A stretch of DNA of 64,000 bases, taken from positions 29,227,851 to 29,291,850 of the forward strand of contig NC_079877.1 in assembly GCF_029227915.1 (NCBI RefSeq). The letters run 5' to 3'. The stretch is from Hydractinia symbiolongicarpus. Taxonomy: Eukaryota; Cnidaria; Hydrozoa; Anthoathecata; Hydractiniidae. Position 1 is the first letter of the stretch. Each line of letters opens with the position of its first letter. The notes under the pieces were generated by a model. The model was not told where the DNA came from, ran no database searches, and saw only the letters and a list, made by a program, of their open reading frames with translations. Positions 1 to 12,639 of this stretch are shown here, one piece after another. Position numbers and translations under genes: made by a program.

Positions 1-1419
1 ATTTTTTAGAGATTTTTAGTGGTTCTTTCAAGTAATAGCCAATCTCAAAGCCTCTGAAAGGTATGGACCAAAATATTTATCACGCAGGTGTCTATAGGAT
101 AAATATTGAAACTTAGTAAGTATCATCGCCATCAAACATAGCATAAACAAATTAATAAAAAAAGCCGTCTTGTTAAGGCGCACACGAGAGGCAAGTGTTT
201 GTAACAACAAGATTTTTGATTTGAATTGATATCTTGATATACCTTCAAACTAAATAAATACAAACTACGGTAAAATTCCAGTTCGAATTTAAATAGAAAT
301 ATTGGATATAGAAAGCAAATACTTACCAGCTGCCCAGTGCAAAGTACTGTGAAAATGCGTGACAAGTGTAAACTTATGTGAAATTGAAGAACAAGCTATA
401 TGCAAGTAAGATCATCATCATTGTTGTGCATTGAAATATTGTGCATTAAAACTGAAGAACTTGATGTTGACTGATCAAGAGCTGACTGATGAATGACAAA
501 AAGAAGGAGTGCCACCACTTATCAACTTATATACACCACACCAGGTTGGCATGGCAACCAAAACCAAATATGGCAACCTGGATGCAGATATTTACCATGG
601 TGTGTCACTCAAACTAAAATACCTAGCCTAGTGACTAGCCTAGACACACCAATGGAAATGACCAAAAGACCTAGGAATGTATAAATTAAATTGTGGTATA
701 TATCACTAAGTAAATATAAATATAAATAATTAAATATTACTAAACTTGAATATTTTTTTTTCATAAATTTTGTACTTTTTAAATTTTAATTTTACAGGGA
801 TTCACCCTCCAATTCCCTCTGCCCCCGGACAAAACACCATTTTCAGTATTTTTTCTCTTTCAAATGCTAGGCAAGCAAGGCTTGAGTTTTTTATTGGCTT
901 GCATTACGTCGATAATTAGAAATAAGTTTTGGGTATCCTAGAGCAAAAAAAAAACCCAGCTAACATTATATCCACAGCCACATAGCTGTACATCTATTCT
1001 TTTTCTACTATGATGGCACAATAGGAGTACAATGTCAAAAATAGTATCATAAACATATATTTTTAGTTCTTATGATCTTGTTTATATATTTGCCTTTGAG
1101 GAGAGTTGAATGAAGTAAAGAAGGAAAAAAAAATTTAATCTCGATTCAACATCATCATTTAATTACCTGTTAAATAATCAACTTATATGCAAATTGCCTT
1201 CGTCGTGCTTTAAATGAAAACTTAACTATCTAAAGATTTATTGGAACTTAAGTTTTCAGCGATGGAGAGCAGTAGCTCTTTTATGACACTTAGAGCAAGT
1301 TAGGCCCAATACACTGTTTACGTTTTTTTACGAAAATGTAACAGCTGCGCGTAAAATGCGAAAGTACTATAGACCAAAATTTCTTCCCAGCGTCAGTTGT
1401 CTGTTTTTAATTGGAACGG
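1..1419. other. No gene seen; short inverted repeats
   Basis: No convincing coding region is present; open frames are short and lack recognisable domains or splice context. Around 535-660 there are small nested inverted repeats (CCAGGTTG/CAACCTGG, and CCATGGTGTGTC near 596 facing GACACACCAATGG near 643). They resemble the remnant of a foldback or MITE element, but no boundary or target duplication could be fixed. Confidence 0.5.
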
Positions 1420-2212
1420 CTAGACGGTCGAATTTGTCTCGCTGCCCAGACAAAAAAGAGACAGCAGAACAAGGCTGCTACAGACCTAGTCGTTAAACAA
1501 CTTTTACAATGTGATCTCTCCACTCTCCATACATCTATTTCATTATACGAAGTTCTGTGTAGTACAATATCTTTCAGTCAACCTCGTTCCTAGGACCCCT
1601 TAACTTTTCAAAACTTAAACTACGATAGTAACAAATGTTTCTTACGTGGTTCCTTAAGGATAAAGTGGTAATGATGTATCAAATGTCAATCATGGAACTT
1701 TTGAGTGTCGTCTTTTTTAGTTAAAATTTTGAGTGATGAACAACTGAAGTTTTCGCTAATGCTTCCTTCAAAATCGTGTTGTGGGAAAGTGCGATATTAA
1801 GACAAGTTTAAAAAGCTTCTTTTTTTTTAAGAAAATGAGCGGTAAGATGTAGCATATAATTTGAGTAGGTTAGCTAATCTAAGTGCGGAAATAAAACTTT
1901 ATCATACGATAAACTAATCTGACAAATAATCGTTCCCTCGTGGAAAAATTCACTAGAATTTGTTTCCACATCGTCGTCCATAGGGTTTATGGCCTTATGT
2001 CAAAGACGCTGGCACTTACTTGCGGCTAACAAGTTTCTTCGCTGCCGGCCTTGATGTTAAAAAGCAAGAGCCAATAGGGACGCCCGGCGTACACATTTTT
2101 CACATTGTCTGTCATAATGTCAGCATGTAATAATTAAATTATCATGCTGAGATCCGAGATGAAGCTGTAGCGCAGTAATTTTGAACAGAGAGAATACGCC
2201 TTTCAATATAGA
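1420..2212 (-). mobile_element. Helitron-like repeat, family 3, copy 1
   Basis: Read on the minus strand, the element starts TCTATATTG at 2212 and ends in CTAG at 1420-1423, preceded by a TTTGTCT/AGACAAA hairpin. TC at the 5' end, and a hairpin just upstream of a CTRR 3' end, are the known Helitron hallmarks. A second copy at 53367-53874 shares sequence from one end to the other, which fixes the boundaries. It codes for no protein and would be non-autonomous. Its 5' end directly abuts the CTAG of another Helitron-like 3' end (2213). Confidence 0.6.
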
Positions 2213-2262
2213 CTAGTCGGTGGCCCGTGGATAACTCCATGGGTTTAGGGGCCATGTTTTTA
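2213..2262 (-). mobile_element. Helitron-like 3' end fragment
   Basis: On the minus strand this is a terminal hairpin (CCCATGGA, short loop, TCCACGGG with one mismatch), a short spacer, and CTAG at 2213-2216. It is the same 3' end as at 27512, 29217, 29393, 29689 and 53875. The rest of the element is not recognisable beyond about 2262, so its 5' part is lost or diverged. Confidence 0.55.
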
Positions 2263-4396
2263 TTATTTTCTTTTTCTTTTCTTTTTAGTGATCTATGATA
2301 AAAGTTAAAACAGCCTTGTAAACAAACTTAATTCTACAAAAAGCTTCCCGCCAAATTTTGTTTTTTGACATCAAATCAAAGTTTACCTAATAAAATGGCG
2401 CATGTAGCTGTAACAGAAGTAAATAAGTACAACGAAAACGAAAATCGATGAAAAAAGAGTGATTAGAAGAAAAAAAAAAGAAAAAAAAAATTTATTTTTA
2501 TTTTTATTTTCCCTCTCTCTATTTTAGTGTGACTAAGGTCAAATTTTTCTTTTATTTTTAGTACTAAATGAGATTTTTGAAACAAACTTTGAACTTTAGC
2601 TAAACTTTTTCGATACAGATAGCTAGACTATAAGTATGAAAGGACAAGGCTGAGATTTTTAGCTAGGTTAAAATTCTAGCGGAAAATTACATCACAGTTT
2701 TTAGCCTTATATTACACATCCTGCGGAAATTGTTGTTTTATAAAAGAAACCTGAAAATCTATTAAAATTTATTTGTGAAAAATAGGTTTCTGCTTGATAA
2801 AAGAAACCTTTATTTTTGCAAAATAACAAGCTATCTTCATTTAAAATGACAGAATACTTTGAAAAACCTTTTTTATAGTTAGCTACTTAAACATAATGTA
2901 TATAGCTACTTGTACTTAATTATTGAATAACAAATGTGCCTCTGGAGTGCTAGCATGGTACTATTTAGCTCAAAAAAATATATTATCCAGATGTGACCAT
3001 CCCCCATCATCAGACATCAGAAAGGGGTTTCTGTTCTTTAATTCTTATTGCGGAGTGCCTCAAATTCTTGTAAATCTAATTAAAAAAAATTGTTCAAAAC
3101 TTCCAGTTCCTTCCTTTGCGCTACTCATGGCATTTCTTTGCATGTCTTCAGTTCCAAGCCACGATTCCTAAGCTTCCAACCGCGTCTCGTTGATAAGTTT
3201 CAGCGCTAGTCAATGCGATGGACAACGTCGAAGAACCCTGGGTAATTTAAAAAAATGTGGTTCTGCCTTTTGCTGCTGATATCAGCACATTTTAGCCCTC
3301 GGATAAAATTTCCTTTAAACGTTAGCAAGTTTTACTTAGTCTTGAGAGTAAAAAGTATAACGGAACTCTTTTTCATCTTGTTAGCAATAATAAACGACTA
3401 AAAAGTCCGACAATTTCTACGTGACAACCTTGTCCCCAGGATCTTGTGACCCTGAGCCGTTATTACGGAGTGGCCAACAATGACCCTGGAATAGGCTGGT
3501 TACGTGATGCAAAAATTCCCAGATAGTATACTGGGCATTTTTGAAATTGCAAAGATAATGAGATGAAAATTTGGCGCTCTCCTTCATAGCAAGGTTAGAG
3601 ATAGCGGGCGAAAAAAAACACAACACCAAGGAAACGTTTTTGTCAATGAAAGCAAAATTGTCAGAACATTACTGAATTTATTCTATTGATCTGGCTTAAC
3701 TTGACTGTTTAATATTGACAAAATGATCTGTAGCTAGCTGCACGTGTACTATGTAGATAGCTACCTAGCTAACGTGACATCCCTGGACAGTTTATAAACG
3801 ATATATTTAATGTCATTATTATCCAGGTGGGTGATTTCGTTGAGAATAAGTAAGAAATTTTATGAAAAGAGCTCCGTACTCTAGTTGCTCACAACTGTGT
3901 TTAAATATGCACAATTTTTCATAATTTCAAAATCAAAACTAGGAAAGATAGGTTGTAGTGCGAAATTTATGGATTGTTCTCCGATCCGGGTTAACATACT
4001 TGACATTTTCTGATCATTTCAACAAAAATTATCAACATATTTGAATTCAGCATCAAAATTTATGGAAACCTGCATTTTTCAAGTTTATACACTAAGCAAA
4101 CTGCCATTATTAGTAGCAAAACATTCAATGTTTTATGATGAAATGACTACACAAATCAACTGCTGTGAAAATGGTTCTGTACAGTTGAATGTTAGAGTCA
4201 ATCTGTTATAAAATTTAAAACATAATAAGCCTGCTCCAGTAATCATATATTATTTACAATTTCTGTAAATCCAAATGTTGAGCTCATTTTCTTCAAAAGG
4301 TGTTTGTTTACTCTTTTGAAATGATCATAACCGTGACCGGAGAAATAAAACTCTATTCCTACCCGTTTTAGAATGTAAACTTTTGCCATGTTGTTC
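2263..4396. other. No gene seen
   Basis: The stretch is AT-rich without a supportable gene. 2465-2515 is an A-rich then T-rich simple sequence. Around 3422-3510 a segment beginning ACAACCTTGTCCCCAGG resembles the ends of the small MITE at 62052, but a matching right end was not fixed. Confidence 0.4.
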
Positions 4397-4399
4397 TTA

Positions 4400-4459
4400 G
4401 GGGCTGTTTATATGAGAGGCGGGACGGGACGATTGCCGGGACGGGACGTTTGCCGGGAT
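4400..4459 (+). repeat. Left terminal inverted repeat of Harbinger-1
   Basis: It begins GGGGCTGTTTATATGAGAGG and contains tandem CGGGACGGGACG blocks. It is identical to the reverse complement of 7540-7599. Immediately inside, 4454-4590 holds three GGGATCCCG palindromes that are absent from the right end; they may be subterminal binding sites. Confidence 0.95.
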
Positions 4460-4681
4460 CCCGCTCTCATTGATAATTATACTTAAAATCACTTTGCGTT
4501 TATATGGAAAATTTTTGTCCCGGGACAATTTCGTCCCGTCCCGGCTGAGCGGGATCCCGCTTGAGCTAAGCGGGATCCCGGCTTAGGCGGGACGTTTTTT
4601 TCCATATAAACACACCGTCCCGGGACAAACGAGGTAATATTTGCACTATCAGCATATTTCAATAGAAAGAAAAAAACAAAC

Positions 4682-5758
4682 ATGGCTGCTAAACGTGCAC
4701 TTGTTAAGAAGCCAACAGATGTTCCAACCAAGAAAAAGTGTTTTAGATTCAATGATGAAATGGTTTTTAACCTCATTAACTGTCTATTAGATTATAAAGC
4801 AAAGTGTGAGTTTGAGAACATTGATTTTGATGCAGACAAACCAATGCAATACAAAGTCATTTGAACTGAGTTGGCAAAATTATATCAAAATGAAGAAGAA
4901 GTGTTTGGGCCAGTGGAGGATACCTCCACTGAGCTCTCCCAAGAAAATGTTAGGGAAATGAAAAAAATGATAGCAAGAGGCTACCAAAGAGTGTTAGAAA
5001 AAATAAAAGATTTACGGCAGGGATTTTCTAAAGCAGTAATTAGTGGCACGCGTAGTGGCTGTGGCAGATTAGTGTATGAACACTATGACAGTTTGAAGCT
5101 CCTTTGGAGTGGAAGTGCAAACACAGAGCCCCTACCCAATGGCATTGATAGTGCTGATGTGAATCAAACAAAATCAAGTAATGAAATGTTATCTGACCAT
5201 GATGATCCAACTGCAAATATTAATAGTGTTGACAGTGGTGAATATGAAGATCGAGCAGATGACGATAATTTGAGCTTGTCATCAAGTGATCAGTCAGTCT
5301 CGAAAAATTCATGCATTGTTACTTCCACACCAAAAACTACATCAGCAGTGCCAAAACTTATTGATAATAAAAGAAAACAACTTGAGAGAAAGTTGTCATC
5401 TGCTCAGCGTGATACCTTACTGTTGAGAGAAGCAAAAGAAGAAAGATCTGATCGTAAAGAGCTCCAAGAGATGATTAAAAATTCTAATGAGTCCTTCATA
5501 GCTGCACTTAATAATATAAGCCAGGCTATGTTGCAAATTAGCGAAACTATGTCACACTCCATGCAGCTGATGGCACAATCATTCAGCCAGCAAGCAGGTC
5601 CAAGCTCACAAAATTATGAAAGCTATGGTAGACGTCACCATTTTCAGCATATAAATCCAAATTGTAATGTCGTCTCAAGCATCGTAACCCAAAACAACAA
5701 CATAAGTCCCAACGATCCCAGTGGCGGTGGTTATTATCAATCATTAATGAGGGAATGA
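4682..5758 (+). pseudogene. Myb/SANT-like protein of Harbinger-1, one nonsense codon
   Basis: The ATG at 4682 opens a 359-codon frame with one internal stop, TGA at 4862-4864, after residue 60. Both halves are in the same frame. The N-terminal part (FRFNDEMVFNLINCLLDYK, then TELAKLYQNEEEVFG) matches the trihelix/Myb-SANT DNA-binding domain that accompanies Harbinger transposases. Family knowledge says this protein helps nuclear import and binding to the transposon ends. The C-terminal half is polar, with an acidic/Ser-rich linker (about residues 150-220) and a charged helical segment that may mediate protein contact. The stop is most simply a CGA to TGA change in an Arg codon. It lies only 18 kb from the other Harbinger copies but is not the same subfamily. 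Confidence 0.85.
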
Positions 5759-6141
5759 TACGAAGAAAAAAAAACATGTGTATAAAGTTCAGAGAGTGTT
5801 TCAGGAACAATTACATTGATGCAAGTTTATGTTCACAGACAAACCTAAAAGTTATATCATGTTGATTGCCTAAACATTTATGTTATGTTAGTTGCCCAAC
5901 AAACTATATGCCCAAAACGTTCTAATCCGTAGATTTTTAACAAAAATTAACAACAAACATTTTCACTGTGAGTTACATTGAGCATAATAGGCTTTCAAAT
6001 CTTTAGCAGTATCAGAAGAAACTTTTTATTGAAATTAATGTGCGAATGTTTGAATTTAGCCTTTATCATTTCCTTTTACAGAACATGCAATACTTTATAA
6101 ATCTTTACATTTTTTGTATATATTGTATATATATATAATTG

Positions 6142-7454
6142 TTAGTATGGAAGACTGTCTTGTATAAAATTTGTTATTACTTCCCATACAACATCACCCT
6201 CTGCAAGATTTCCTAAATACACAGAGTAATCTAATTGTTGTGTCTCTGCTTTATGCTTTTCTATTTCAATTTTCACCAAATCAGGGTCAATAACACATTT
6301 GTTAAGTTCACATATATTGTGCAGCACAAAACATGCATAGATTGCCACAGGAACAAAATCTATTTTTAAATCAACTTTCTTTGCTAAAAAACCCCATCTG
6401 GCTTTTAAGCGTCCAAAAGCACACTCGACTGGGTTTCTTGCTGACCGGAGCATGTTGTTAAATAACACTTAGCATTTGTTGAACAACTATGGTACTCTTT
6501 CATACAGTACGGTGTCAAGGGGTATGCAGGGTCACCAATTAAATAGTTTGGAACTTTGGCTCGGCCTGGCAGGATGTCCTCATAAGTAATGGGTATTTCC
6601 TCATCTTTAAGTTTAGCAGCAATATTTAAGTTGGCGAACACCTTCGCGTCATGTACACTGCCTGGCCACCTACAATCAACATCCATGAAATAGCCACGGA
6701 AATCGCATACTGCCTGAACGTTAAGAGAAAAATACATTTTGTAAGAAAAATAATCTTGTGAATGTTCACTAGGTCGTAAAATTTGTACGTGGGTGCCATC
6801 TATGCAGCCAAAAGCTTGCGTCATTCCAAATTTGGCCTCAAATTCTCCTACTTTTTCAAGCATCTCTTCTTTCGTTTTTGGCAGGGCTATGTATTTTGGT
6901 CCAAGCTTGTAAGTTATGCAGTTACAAACATCTCTTATGACTTTTTACACCGTAGATATGTGCAGGCCAAAAGTGTTTGCTGTCATTGACAAAGATCCTG
7001 TGTCTTTCAAGTAGTACAACGTTACTGCAACTTTTTTTTCTGCAGACAAGGCTCGATAATTTGGAGATGTGTTGTCAGGAGTAATCCATATGCGTATTTG
7101 ATCTACTAAATCAGTAAACATAGCCTTTGTCATTCTGAAGTTCTTTTTCCAATCCTCCTCGGGAAGAACATCAAAAAACATGTTCAACCACCACTGTTCC
7201 ACTCGTCCTTGTTTGAACCATGTTGAACGAGGAATTCGGTTTTTCCTTTGCTCTTTCAATGCTTTCTGTTTTTTTATCCAACAGTTTCTTTTGCTTCCAC
7301 TCAAAAGTGATGCAGTTAAAAGAGTTCTATAGTGAGTGTATTGAAGTGCTAAAATCATTAACAATGTATTGAGCTGCAACAACAATGTTGATGATGTTAA
7401 AAAAATCTGTTTATTCGCTTGCAATTTTGTTTTGTTTTCGTTTTGACGCGCCAT
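6142..7454 (-). pseudogene. PIF/Harbinger DDE transposase of Harbinger-1, disrupted
   Basis: It starts at 7454 (MARQNENK) and runs leftward. The N-terminal helix-turn-helix region (AEKKVAVTLYYLKDTGS, then TANTFGLHISTV) is followed in frame by TAA at 6945-6947. The catalytic core continues in the same frame: CIDGTHVQI (first Asp) and DCRWPGSVHDAKVF (second Asp). Near 6465 a one-base frameshift moves the remainder to another frame, which carries NPVECAFGRLKARW with the catalytic Glu. All three DDE residues are therefore encoded, but not in one frame. The length (about 437 codons) is normal for the family. It would act in the nucleus, cutting at the 60-bp ends. Confidence 0.9.
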
Positions 7455-7539
7455 TATACTTTAGAAAAATTTAAATTTGGCGCTTGTGTTGTGAAATCGT
7501 CCCGGCGCACTTTTTTCCATATAAAGGCGGGTTAAAATC

Positions 7540-7599
7540 ATCCCGGCAAACGTCCCGTCCCGGCAATCGTCCCGTCCCGCCTCTCATATAAACAGCCCC
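7540..7599 (-). repeat. Right terminal inverted repeat of Harbinger-1
   Basis: Reverse complement of 4400-4459 without a mismatch. It ends in AACAGCCCC, followed by the TTA duplication at 7600-7602. Confidence 0.95.
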
Positions 7600-7602
7600 T
7601 TA

Positions 7603-8578
7603 GTTATATATATAAATTGTCGCCAAGACTAGAAACTCTTTTTTTTGCAGATTAATAATTACGAATTTTGCAAGATCTTATATCGTAAAAGGGACAACAT
7701 TTGATATCATTTAACGGTATATATAAATAATGGGTTAAGTTAAAGCTGGTTTATTATATACTTGCAGGGTATTAATTCTTAAAATTTGTACTTATTTGTT
7801 TATTTATTTATTTGTACTTAGCCACAATGTAAAAATATGTCGGTGGAGCATAATCAATTGCTAGCCTAAAATATCATAATAGGACCTTTTGATGTTAAAT
7901 TTTCTCGGTTTGGTATATTGTCCTTAGAAGAATTTATTTGTTAAAATACCTTACTTGTTTGTTCTTATTTCGTCCAGATTTACAAAACTTTTATTGGCTA
8001 CCCTGAAGTATATAGTTTGTGATATGACAAATTTGCGAGAGCTTTCTTCATTTAAAAGGCAATGCTACAAAAGCACAATACAATTTACATTTTAGTGCTT
8101 CACTTAATGTACATTTCACGAGCCTGATTAGTATAGCATATTTACATGCTTACATAGAAGTTCCAATGTTTATGTTTTGATCAGAAAAATCGAAAGGCAA
8201 AAAAATGCAGACCTTGGGTGAAGAAAGTCAAATTATGGTTAAAAAAATTTGTACTGTGGCTACTGATTTTCGCTGATATGTGTTCAAATCTAAACTACAT
8301 GCAAGTAAAATATATATTTTTTGATTTTAAGTTTGACAGATACCTCTACCTGAAAATAAAGTTTGGAATGGACTGGTACAGGGTTTACTGGCCGCATTAT
8401 TTTGCCTGTCGATTTGCGTATGAGGTTTGGGGATTATAAACAACACACAGCACATTGAAAGTCAGCTGCATGGTTCTTAGCCAACAAAATATTTCTCAGA
8501 AATATGACAGATAACTTAGCTAAATTGCCCACGTAAGATTTAAAGAGAACACATCCAGGTACCAAAATATTTATCAAA
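7603..8578. other. No gene seen
   Basis: AT-rich sequence without a recognised protein, RNA or repeat boundary. Confidence 0.4.
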
Positions 8579-10507
8579 CTAGTCGATAAGGCCCGCGGAA
8601 AAATCCACTTAGGCAAAAGGCCTATGAAAAATAGGTTGCTTTAGATGTTTTTCTGACGTCAGCAGTACATATAAAAGTAAATGTTCTTAAAATCTTACAC
8701 AAAATGTCAAATATCAAATCGCATTAAATCCTCAAATCTTACGCAAAATAAAAAGAACAGCTTGCAAGGTGTAAAATCTAGTTGATAAAAAGTTACAACA
8801 ACGACCACTGACAACATAGACACTCACAACACCAAACTCACAAAACCGACAGTTACTACACCAACACTCACAACACCAACAGCCACGTCAGAAATAACAC
8901 ATCTCAAATATGTACATCCTATAAGTGACTATGTTGAAAAAACTTGGTGTTTTATTCTAAAATGTCAAAAAGGAGGCCTGCAAGAGTTAGCACAAATCAA
9001 CAAGTATAAATTTTTTACACATTTTAAATATTGTCTTCCCTTAGAAGCTTATACAAAAATTCGAAAAAGCTATAGTTTGGAAAACATCAAATTTAAATCT
9101 AGAAAAATTAGTCATTTCGGTTGCATACCATCCTCTCCCACAAAAATTTACACAAAATGTAAAAATCAACCAGTTAAAAACACAAAAATTTTTTCTTTTG
9201 GTTCCGTACTGCCCTTTGCCAACAATTTTAAACTTAAATGTCAAAAAATCAATGAGCAAAGAATAAACTTGAATCAACAAAGATCATTGTGTGTAGAGCT
9301 TGAAACAATAATTAAAATAATGTATAGGATCATGTACAACACCAACAATAATAATAAAGTCAGAAATAACACATCTCAAATATTTACTTCGTTGAAAACC
9401 AGTTCAATCAGAAGTGTCAAAAATCATCAAATTTATATCTGGAAAATCATTTCTTCGATTACATACTATCCTATTCCCAAAAATATACACAAATTATAAA
9501 AAATAACAGGTTAAGAATACAAATTTTTTTTCCTTAGTATGATGATCTGTAGTGACCTTTACCAACCATTTTAAACGTGAATGTCAAAAATGAATAAGGA
9601 GTAAATTTGAATCAACAAAGATATTATTTTTGGAAAGCAGAGTGTATACGGTCACAAAAGTTAACACAAAATGTAAAACAGATCGGTTTTTGAGGAGCAC
9701 ATCCAAATCAACAAAAAATCAGTTCATTTAGCTAGTAGTTCTATATTGCCATTGACCATAAATCTTCCACAAAAAGGTTATGAAACACATCAAATTATAG
9801 AAAAATCAGGCATTTTTTAAGTATAAAAAACAAAAAAAGTTTGAATTTTCATGACGTCAGCAACCCATCTGCAAAAGAAATTAGAACCTTGTTTTTACGT
9901 TGCCTTTATTGTGTAGACCTTAAAGCGCTGATCAAGAAAATGTATGTAATCACGTGCTTTTGATGAATGGTTAATGAGATTTACGGGTTTGAAATTTTGC
10001 TGACGTCAGCAAAGTCCCTAATAAAAGTACAGAAAATTATTTTTTCAAAATTTGTATGCCCGTTGCCTTCATTTTATAGCTCTTAAAACGTTGATCAAGA
10101 AAATGTAAAGGATCATGTACTTTTGACCAACGGTTACAGAAATAATGTGGTTTAAAGGTTTTTGATGACATCATAAACCCGTTCATTCCGAAACGAATTT
10201 GGGGAACCAGGTTTGGAAAATTACCCAAATTGGTCCTAGGTGGTCCCTAGTTACCCACTCAGTGAAAAATCATTGACGTCACCACCTCGTTTCCAAGTTA
10301 TTTGGCCTCAAACTTTTAAGTGCACTGTAATGGCTTCATTAATTTAAGATAGGATATTGACGTCAAAGTAGTGTTATTGACGTCGCGTCGTAACGTTATA
10401 AATTTAACATATAAGACATAACTTTTTCGGCTACATCAAAGAAAAATAAGCACATCCACTTTGCCTGTTACGGACACACAGACACACTTAGCGTATTATT
10501 ATATAGA
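8579..10507 (-). mobile_element. Helitron-like element, family 2, copy 1
   Basis: On the minus strand it starts TCTATATAATAATACGC at 10507 and ends in CTAG at 8579-8582. Before the CTAG is a hairpin (GTGGATTTTTCC, then GCGGGCC). Internal parts recur at 12640-13454 (opposite strand) and 51226-51924. It contains several TGACGTCA-type palindromes (8653-8662, 9999-10010). It has no Rep/helicase ORF; the 140-residue open frame at 9077-9499 is Lys/Asn-rich and looks like chance. The element would be non-autonomous. Confidence 0.65.
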
Positions 10508-12639
10508 TAGACTCAAACATTGACTAACAACATTGAGTTTTGTACTCAAGGAGGATAATGAATTTAACATCGATATATATATGGCTATTAGCTATTAAGA
10601 TGTTCACGTAATTTGGACGGTTACGCTATAGATAGTTAATTACCATTCTGCTGGGAAAGACAACACCGAAAAAACTTTTTTTTTTTTTTTTATATATTTT
10701 GTATAAATTCTTACCGGCCAGGACTGTACAACATACTGAAATGACTAATCCCTCTCCATTTATAAATTTGATGCGTTCCAAATCACAGTTTTTTGAAATT
10801 TTGGGTAATATTTAATGAGTACAAGATGCAAATACAAAATTTTTGTTGAATCAGAAGTATTTCCTAGAACCATTCTTTTTTTACGCTTTTGTGGAGAAAA
10901 GTGTATGCAATATCATCAGAATAACTGATTTTGTTGCAAACTGTTTTTCTTTTTCACATTTTAGATTAAAATATTGTTTTAAAGACCATATATCAATAGA
11001 CATATATATACAAAAATAATTAAATTCTGCAAACTCTGATTTTGTCGTTCACCTCTAATCTTTTATATTTTGATTAAACTTTTGAGGAAAACCATAGAAA
11101 TTATTTAGAATTTGTATTTTGTGTTGCAAATTTAATGCAAAAATTGACAAAAAATGAACTGTTAAATTGATTGTTGTTGTTTTAACATGAATTATAACTC
11201 AAACTTTGTTTTTGCATTTCTAATTTGACTAATTAGCCTAAAAAATTTGCCAATTAGTTTTACACTTTGTTCTTCTTTATATACATTTTACGTGAACATA
11301 GAAGTACAAAAGTAAAGTTAGAAGCCACAGGAAGTTACTTCGAAAGTGAAGAGTGGAGCTAGAAGTAGTAAAGAAAAGTTAGAAGTAGAAAATGAAAGCT
11401 TGGGTTTAAAGTAGATTTGGATTCACAAATAGTAAGAACTTTTTATATATTTTTAGACGTTATGTTTTTATGTCGCTAGAGTTACGTGTCAGGCAGACTC
11501 GCATTTGCCAAGAAAAAGTCACTTAAAAGCTTCAAATTATTTTACCGCTTTTTTTATAAAAAAACTAGCATATTTTTTTACACTTTTTTGCATAATTAAT
11601 GTTTCCCCTGGTGCGTAACTAATGTATTTACCCTAAAATTCAAAATGCTACATAAAGCTGTTAACTGGCTATCAAACAAATGTGCTAGCGAAACTTTTTA
11701 TTTTGTTGAACTTACTGCAAATGTCATAATTTTTATAATGCTATTGTTTCTCTTTATATGTGTTTTACTAAGCATAAATAGCTAGCTGGCTATATGCGTG
11801 TTCCCAGTTTAACTATATGTAACTGTCTTATCTAATCTTACCTTAATGTCTTAATGTTACCTTCAAGCACCATATCTAAACCTAGGTAGCTAACTGATGA
11901 TTAATGTTGTTATTCCTTTTTTAGCTATTTATATCCACCTTACTAGTCAAACTTAGGGATCTTATTTGAGCAGGAATTATGATGTAACAAGCCACAAAAT
12001 CTTTCAAAGACTTATTGAACTTTTAGGGTAGTGTGAGGAATAATTTTTCTCACGTTTTCTGCAAATTTTACTTTAAGAGGAATGATTTTGTAAAACTAAA
12101 GTGTGTGCGTTAATTGGAGTAAGTTTTATTGTTTTGTTGTTGACATCCTGTTAAACTTCTGTGAGCTCGCATGTAAATTACAAGGTTATATATTTTTAAA
12201 AGGGTAGTGGTTGATCTTTTTACAAAGGTTGTTGACATTTTTGGGGAAATTTACCTGGCTTTTTTAAATTTGTGGTTAAAATTTCTCAGCAGAGAATAGT
12301 ATGGTTGCCGTTTGTATTGTTTGTGTTGCAAACTGCTGTTTTTTAAATGCTGTGTAAACTTTTGTGGAAAAAGACCACATGCAAAATACTGAAAGAACAA
12401 ATTTTTTTACAATTGGACTGTGAGCTGTTGTGTAAGTTGCATTTTTTTATATTTTGTTTTATAAACTTTTTATAAACTTTAAACTAACTGTAAGTAATGT
12501 AATTACGGGAATAAATATTCGGTGATGATAAAAAATTACTGAATTTTCAGACTGAAACTGGACCATATGCAAGTATATATACTAAAAATAATAATTTGAT
12601 ATTGCACTTAAATGACTGCTTTTTCTGAGATGAATTTGA
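10508..12639. other. No gene seen; degenerate internal repeats
   Basis: No coding region is apparent. A loosely repeated motif (TTTTGTGGAAAA, then GACCACAT or ACCATA, then TGTTGCAAA) occurs near 10895, 11075 and 12360, with related copies inside 12640-13454. The stretch may be the decayed 5' part of the Helitron-like element that ends at 13454. 10678-10694 is a poly-T run. Confidence 0.4.

Larger units (their letters stand above)
4400..7599. mobile_element. Complete PIF/Harbinger DNA transposon (copy 1)
   Basis: The 3200-bp element is bounded by perfect 60-bp terminal inverted repeats (4400-4459 and 7540-7599) and flanked by a TTA duplication at 4397-4399 and 7600-7602. This is the three-base target duplication typical of Harbinger. 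It carries the standard two-gene content: a Myb/SANT-like DNA-binding protein (+) and a DDE transposase (-), transcribed toward each other. Both genes are interrupted, so the copy is probably not autonomous. The identical long ends suggest recent movement, perhaps in trans. Confidence 0.95.

Noticed and set aside
9077-9499. 140-residue plus-strand frame
   Set aside because: Lies inside a Helitron-like noncoding element, Lys/Asn/Ile-rich, no recognised domain; the related sequence at 12640-13454 does not keep it.
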